The notes under the pieces were generated by a model. It was not told the DNA's origin. It saw only the letters and a list, made by a program, of their open reading frames with translations, and did not search any database. The position numbers and the translations under genes were made by a program. Below are positions 49,038 through 51,595 of a stretch of DNA of 51,595 bases, one piece after another; position 1 is the stretch's first letter, and every line of letters begins with the position of its first letter. The DNA is from UBA9630 sp043725085 (lineage in GTDB: Bacteria; Patescibacteriota; Minisyncoccia; Moranbacterales; UBA2206). The stretch covers positions 1-51,595 of the forward strand of contig JAYSLY010000046.1 of NCBI GenBank assembly GCA_043725085.1, given 5' to 3'.

Positions 49038-49319
49038 ATGATATCAAAAGACGAAGTAAAACACATAGCGAATCTAGCTAGAATTGGAATTACCAAAAAA
49101 GAGATGGATAAATTTTCTCATGATTTATCGTCGATTTTGGATTGGATTAAGCTCTTGGAAGAAGTGGATATCACCGACGTTTCTCCAACAACGCGAGTGA
49201 CCGGAGCGATTAATGTTTCCCGTGAAGATAGGATTTTGGATTTCAAAGAAAAAGACGCGATCATAAAACTTTTTCCACAAGAGAAAAATGGGTATGACAA
49301 GGTGAAGTCAGTGTTATGA
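49038..49319 (+). CDS. gatC: Glutamyl/aspartyl-tRNA amidotransferase subunit C
   Basis: The product is 93 residues, the usual GatC length, with VKHIANLARIGITKKEMDKF and the ILDWIKLLEEVDITDVSPTTRV segment that links GatA and GatB. GatCAB makes Gln-tRNA and/or Asn-tRNA by transamidation in the cytoplasm. It overlaps gatA by 4 nt (ATGA). The 59 nt before it are built of TTTGTA-type near-repeats with no clear RBS. Confidence 0.94.
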   Translation: MISKDEVKHIANLARIGITKKEMDKFSHDLSSILDWIKLLEEVDITDVSPTTRVTGAINVSREDRILDFKEKDAIIKLFPQEKNGYDKVKSVL

Positions 49320-50770
49320 TTAAAGAACTCCACAATAAATTAATCAACAAAGAAATCACTTCAACTCAGCTGACTGGGGAATATTTGAAGCGGATTGAAG
49401 AAAAAGACAAAGATATTTTCGCCTATCTGACTGTGACAAAAGAACTGGCGCTGGAGCAAGCGAAAAAAGTGGATGAAAAAATTGCCCGCGGAGAAAAAAT
49501 CGAAATGCTGGAAGGGATTCCGGGAGGAATCAAAGATCTCATTTGTATGCAAGGGGTGAGAACAACTGGCGGATCAAAAATTCTTGATAACTATATCGCT
49601 CCCTACGATGCAACCGTCATCAGTCGACTAAAGGAAGTGGGAACAGTGTTTCTAGGAAAAACCAATTGCGACGAATTCGCGATGGGATCATCGACAGAAA
49701 ACAGTGCCTATGGTCCGACAAAAAATCCCTATGACCTAGAAAGAGTGCCGGGTGGCACTTCCGGTGGATCAGCTGCTGCAATTGCGGCGGATTTGGCGGC
49801 CTGGACACTTGGCACGGATACGGGCGGTTCAACTCGGCAGCCTGCCTCTTTTTGCGGAGCAGTTGGCCTGAAGCCGACTTATGGACGAATTTCACGCTAT
49901 GGAGTCATGGCGGCAGCTTCCAGTCTGGAGCAAGTCGGAGTCATCACTAAATCAGCCGAAGATGCCGCAATTGTTTTGAGTGCTGTTGCCGGTCAAGATA
50001 AGATGGATGCTACAACCGCGCATAGTCCGGCTAAGGATTATACAAACTTTTTGAGTGGGGAAATAAAAGGATTGAGGATTGGAATTGTCAAGGAATATCT
50101 TGAAGGGTTGCGCGCTGATGTGCGAGAATCAATTGAAAAAGTAATTGAGAAATATAAAGAGCTAGGCGCTCAGATAAAAGAAGTGGAATTGCCTCATGCG
50201 AAATATTCTTTACCGGTCTATTATATAATCAACTTCTCTGAGATTAGTTCCAATCTGGCAAAGTATGATGGCATAAGATATGGCTTGCGAGTTGATGATG
50301 AAAAAAATTCCAATGCCGAAACCCTAGGTATGCCCAAAAAACTTTTGGAAACCTATTTGGATTCTCGTCAATATGGTCTTGGCGCGGAAGCGAAAAGGCG
50401 CATAATGCTAGGAACCTACGCGCTTTCGGCGGGCTATTATGACGCCTACTATTTGCGTGCGCAAAAAGTCAGAACACTCATCAAAAAAGATTTCGAAAAG
50501 GTTTTTACGGAGGTAGACATGATTCTGACTCCGACTGCTCCAACACCAGCTTTCAAGTTGGGAGAAAAAACAAATGATCCGTTGGAAATGTATTTGGCGG
50601 ATATTTTTACGGTGATTGTGAATGTGGCCGGTGTACCGGCAATCTCCGTGCCCGGTCCGGAAGTGAAAGTCGATGGCAAGCCGTTGCCTTTCGGGTTTCA
50701 GTTGATGGGAAAGTGGTTTGATGAGGAAGGGCTGCTTAATGCTGCGCATACTTATGAAATAAACAAGTAA
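49316..50770 (+). CDS. gatA: Glutamyl/aspartyl-tRNA amidotransferase subunit A
   Basis: The product is 484 residues of the amidase-signature family, normal length. The catalytic Lys is Lys73 (GGIKDLI) and the nucleophile is Ser172 (GTDTGGSTRQPASF). The position of the cis-Ser (24 residues before the nucleophile) reads Thr148 in PGGTSGGSAAA, a conservative change. GLKPTYGRISRYGVMA and the C-terminal FTVIVNVAGVPAISVP are typical. It releases ammonia from glutamine for GatB. GatB is not in the window. Confidence 0.96.
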   Translation: MIKELHNKLINKEITSTQLTGEYLKRIEEKDKDIFAYLTVTKELALEQAKKVDEKIARGEKIEMLEGIPGGIKDLICMQGVRTTGGSKILDNYIAPYDATVISRLKEVGTVFLGKTNCDEFAMGSSTENSAYGPTKNPYDLERVPGGTSGGSAAAIAADLAAWTLGTDTGGSTRQPASFCGAVGLKPTYGRISRYGVMAAASSLEQVGVITKSAEDAAIVLSAVAGQDKMDATTAHSPAKDYTNFLSGEIKGLRIGIVKEYLEGLRADVRESIEKVIEKYKELGAQIKEVELPHAKYSLPVYYIINFSEISSNLAKYDGIRYGLRVDDEKNSNAETLGMPKKLLETYLDSRQYGLGAEAKRRIMLGTYALSAGYYDAYYLRAQKVRTLIKKDFEKVFTEVDMILTPTAPTPAFKLGEKTNDPLEMYLADIFTVIVNVAGVPAISVPGPEVKVDGKPLPFGFQLMGKWFDEEGLLNAAHTYEINK

Positions 50771-50786
50771 TTTATGGCATAAAAAA

Positions 50787-51326
50787 ATGGATGTTTTAAT
50801 GCAAAATTTTTCCATAGAAATAATTGCTCTCGCGAAAGCTTTCTACGCATCGCTCACTTTTTCATTCATCAAATTATTTCTCGAGGTATTTGTGATTGTG
50901 ATTGTGATTGATCTTGCGCTGATGCTCAAACAACGCGGCCTAGGTGGGGACATCCGCGACACGCTCGTGGGAATGAATATCCCGCCGGAACTTGCTAATA
51001 AGAAAAATAAATTGCGCGTGAAATGGGCAAAAGTAAGAGAAAAATTGAAAAGTAAAAATGAGTCAGACTATAAGGTGGCAATTATTGAAGCGGATAATAT
51101 TATTGATGATTTGATCGCGCGGATGAATTATAAGGGTGAAAATATGGGGGAACGTTTGGATAATATCGCTCCGGGGCAAATTGAAAATATCGAAGATTTA
51201 CGCCACGCTCATGAAGTTAGAAACCGAATTATTCACGACGAGAGTTTTGTTCTCACAAAAGAAGAAGCGGAAAAAACATTTGAATACTACGAAGATTTTC
51301 TGAAGTTTTTTATGGTGTTGGATTGA
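50787..51326 (+). CDS. Membrane-anchored HEPN-like protein
   Basis: The product is 179 residues. One transmembrane helix (about 24-47) is followed by a cytoplasmic helical domain. Near the end, LRHAHEVRNRIIHDESF contains Arg145-Asn-x3-His150, the RNxxxH signature of HEPN ribonuclease-fold proteins, within a four-helix pattern (about 95-178). It follows gatA by 16 nt, so co-transcription is likely. HEPN proteins often act as RNases in toxin or defence systems, but some are inactive scaffolds; no antitoxin is seen. The family call is by motif and fold only. Confidence 0.65.
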   Translation: MDVLMQNFSIEIIALAKAFYASLTFSFIKLFLEVFVIVIVIDLALMLKQRGLGGDIRDTLVGMNIPPELANKKNKLRVKWAKVREKLKSKNESDYKVAIIEADNIIDDLIARMNYKGENMGERLDNIAPGQIENIEDLRHAHEVRNRIIHDESFVLTKEEAEKTFEYYEDFLKFFMVLD

Positions 51327-51341
51327 TGACTAGTATTCTTG

Positions 51342-51370
51342 TTGACGTTTCTGACTTTTCGAGTTAGAAT
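51342..51370 (+). promoter_or_regulatory. Promoter of the initiator tRNA
   Basis: TTGACG (51342-51347), a 17-nt spacer and TAGAAT (51365-51370), the best sigma-70-type promoter in the window. Confidence 0.7.
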
Positions 51371-51398
51371 GGGTAATAGTTTGAAGAAAGATAGCTGT

Positions 51399-51428
51399 GC
51401 TACGTGATTGCGCAGCATTTTACGTAGC
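51399..51428 (+). repeat. Hairpin overlapping the 5' end of the initiator tRNA
   Basis: GCTACGT (51399-51405) pairs with ACGTAGC (51422-51428), whose last three bases are tRNA positions 1-3. A sister hairpin lies after the tRNA. Confidence 0.7.
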
Positions 51429-51497
51429 GGGATGGAGCAATGGCAGCTCGTCTGGCTCATAACCAGAAGGTTCCAGGTTCGAATCCTGGTCCCGCAA
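51426..51497 (+). tRNA. Initiator tRNA-Met (anticodon CAT)
   Basis: Anticodon loop CTCATAA. Position 1 (A) and position 72 (A) do not pair, and position 11-24 is A-T: both are initiator features. The anticodon stem reads TCTGG/CCAGA, so the first of the three G-C pairs typical of initiators is T29-A41. CCA is not fully encoded. Confidence 0.85.
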
Positions 51498-51535
51498 CCG
51501 CGAAAAATTAAGAGCTTGCGAGTAATTTTGAGCGA

Positions 51536-51569
51536 GCCACGTGATCGACACCAGTCGATTTTACGTGGC
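51536..51569 (+). repeat. Hairpin downstream of the initiator tRNA
   Basis: GCCACGT (51536-51542) pairs with ACGTGGC (51563-51569), with an inner GATCGAC/GTCGATT stem. It has the same plan as the hairpin at 51399-51428, with a compensating T-A to C-G change. No T run follows. Confidence 0.7.
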
Positions 51570-51595
51570 ACTATCAACTAAGGATAATCGCTCTT

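Overview
The window reads as a chromosome segment of an AT-rich, small-genome bacterium of the Patescibacteria/CPR (Parcubacteria-like, for example a Moranbacteria relative). The evidence is the gene repertoire (type IV pili without visible PilP or PilQ, a VanW-domain protein, DedA proteins, a LysM/LamG surface giant, GatCA, many lone housekeeping genes), short or missing Shine-Dalgarno sequences, tRNAs mostly lacking an encoded CCA, and dense gene packing. UGA is used as a stop (for example at the end of pilN), so this is not a UGA=Gly lineage. The taxonomic placement is inference from content only.

Layout. 1-7.7 kb: a first type IV pilus (T4P) locus with PilC, three pilin-like or PilX-like surface proteins, then PilM-PilN-PilO and a small membrane protein. 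7.7-8.9 kb: a minus-strand tRNA array (Arg, His, Lys, Arg) interrupted by a LAGLIDADG-like gene. 8.9-12.6 kb (minus): VanW protein, Hsp20, a PrsW-like membrane protein and TsaD. 12.6-17.4 kb (plus): a secreted protein of unknown function, tRNA-Glu joined to a DedA gene, an alpha/beta hydrolase, a GT4 glycosyltransferase and a 3-methyladenine DNA glycosylase. 17.4-19.9 kb (minus): RecG preceded by tRNA-Arg and tRNA-Ser. 19.9-22 kb: accessory patch with an HNH nuclease, palindrome-rich non-coding DNA and a decayed IS3-family element. 22-26.4 kb: an AbrB-like regulator and a 1387-residue surface protein. 26.5-31.5 kb: tRNA-Ser, tRNA-Pro, a membrane protein, DedA, GT4, GT2, PAP2 and ComF. 31.8-46.7 kb: a second, complete T4P locus (PilM, N, O, B, a CheY-like receiver, PilT, PilC, two PilA, PilD, five minor pilins or PilX-type adhesins), flanked by two DUF5666-like membrane proteins. 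46.8-51.6 kb: LigA, GatC, GatA, a membrane-anchored HEPN-like protein and an initiator-type tRNA.

How it works together: the two T4P loci share one set of ATPases (PilB, PilT) and one prepilin peptidase (PilD), so the first locus (PilC, PilM, PilN, PilO, minor pilins) probably supplies an alternative platform and tip. The DedA/GT4/GT2/PAP2 genes look like envelope glycolipid or polyprenyl-phosphate handling.

The most unusual signal is a set of palindromic or repeat elements lying in frame inside protein genes (recG, tsaD, ligA three times, pilO and a prepilin leader), including an identical octapeptide in TsaD and LigA. Other notable signals are -10 boxes placed for leaderless transcripts, two genes whose ATG starts 3 nt after a tRNA, RBS-sequestering leaders on two T4P units, and several odd tRNAs.
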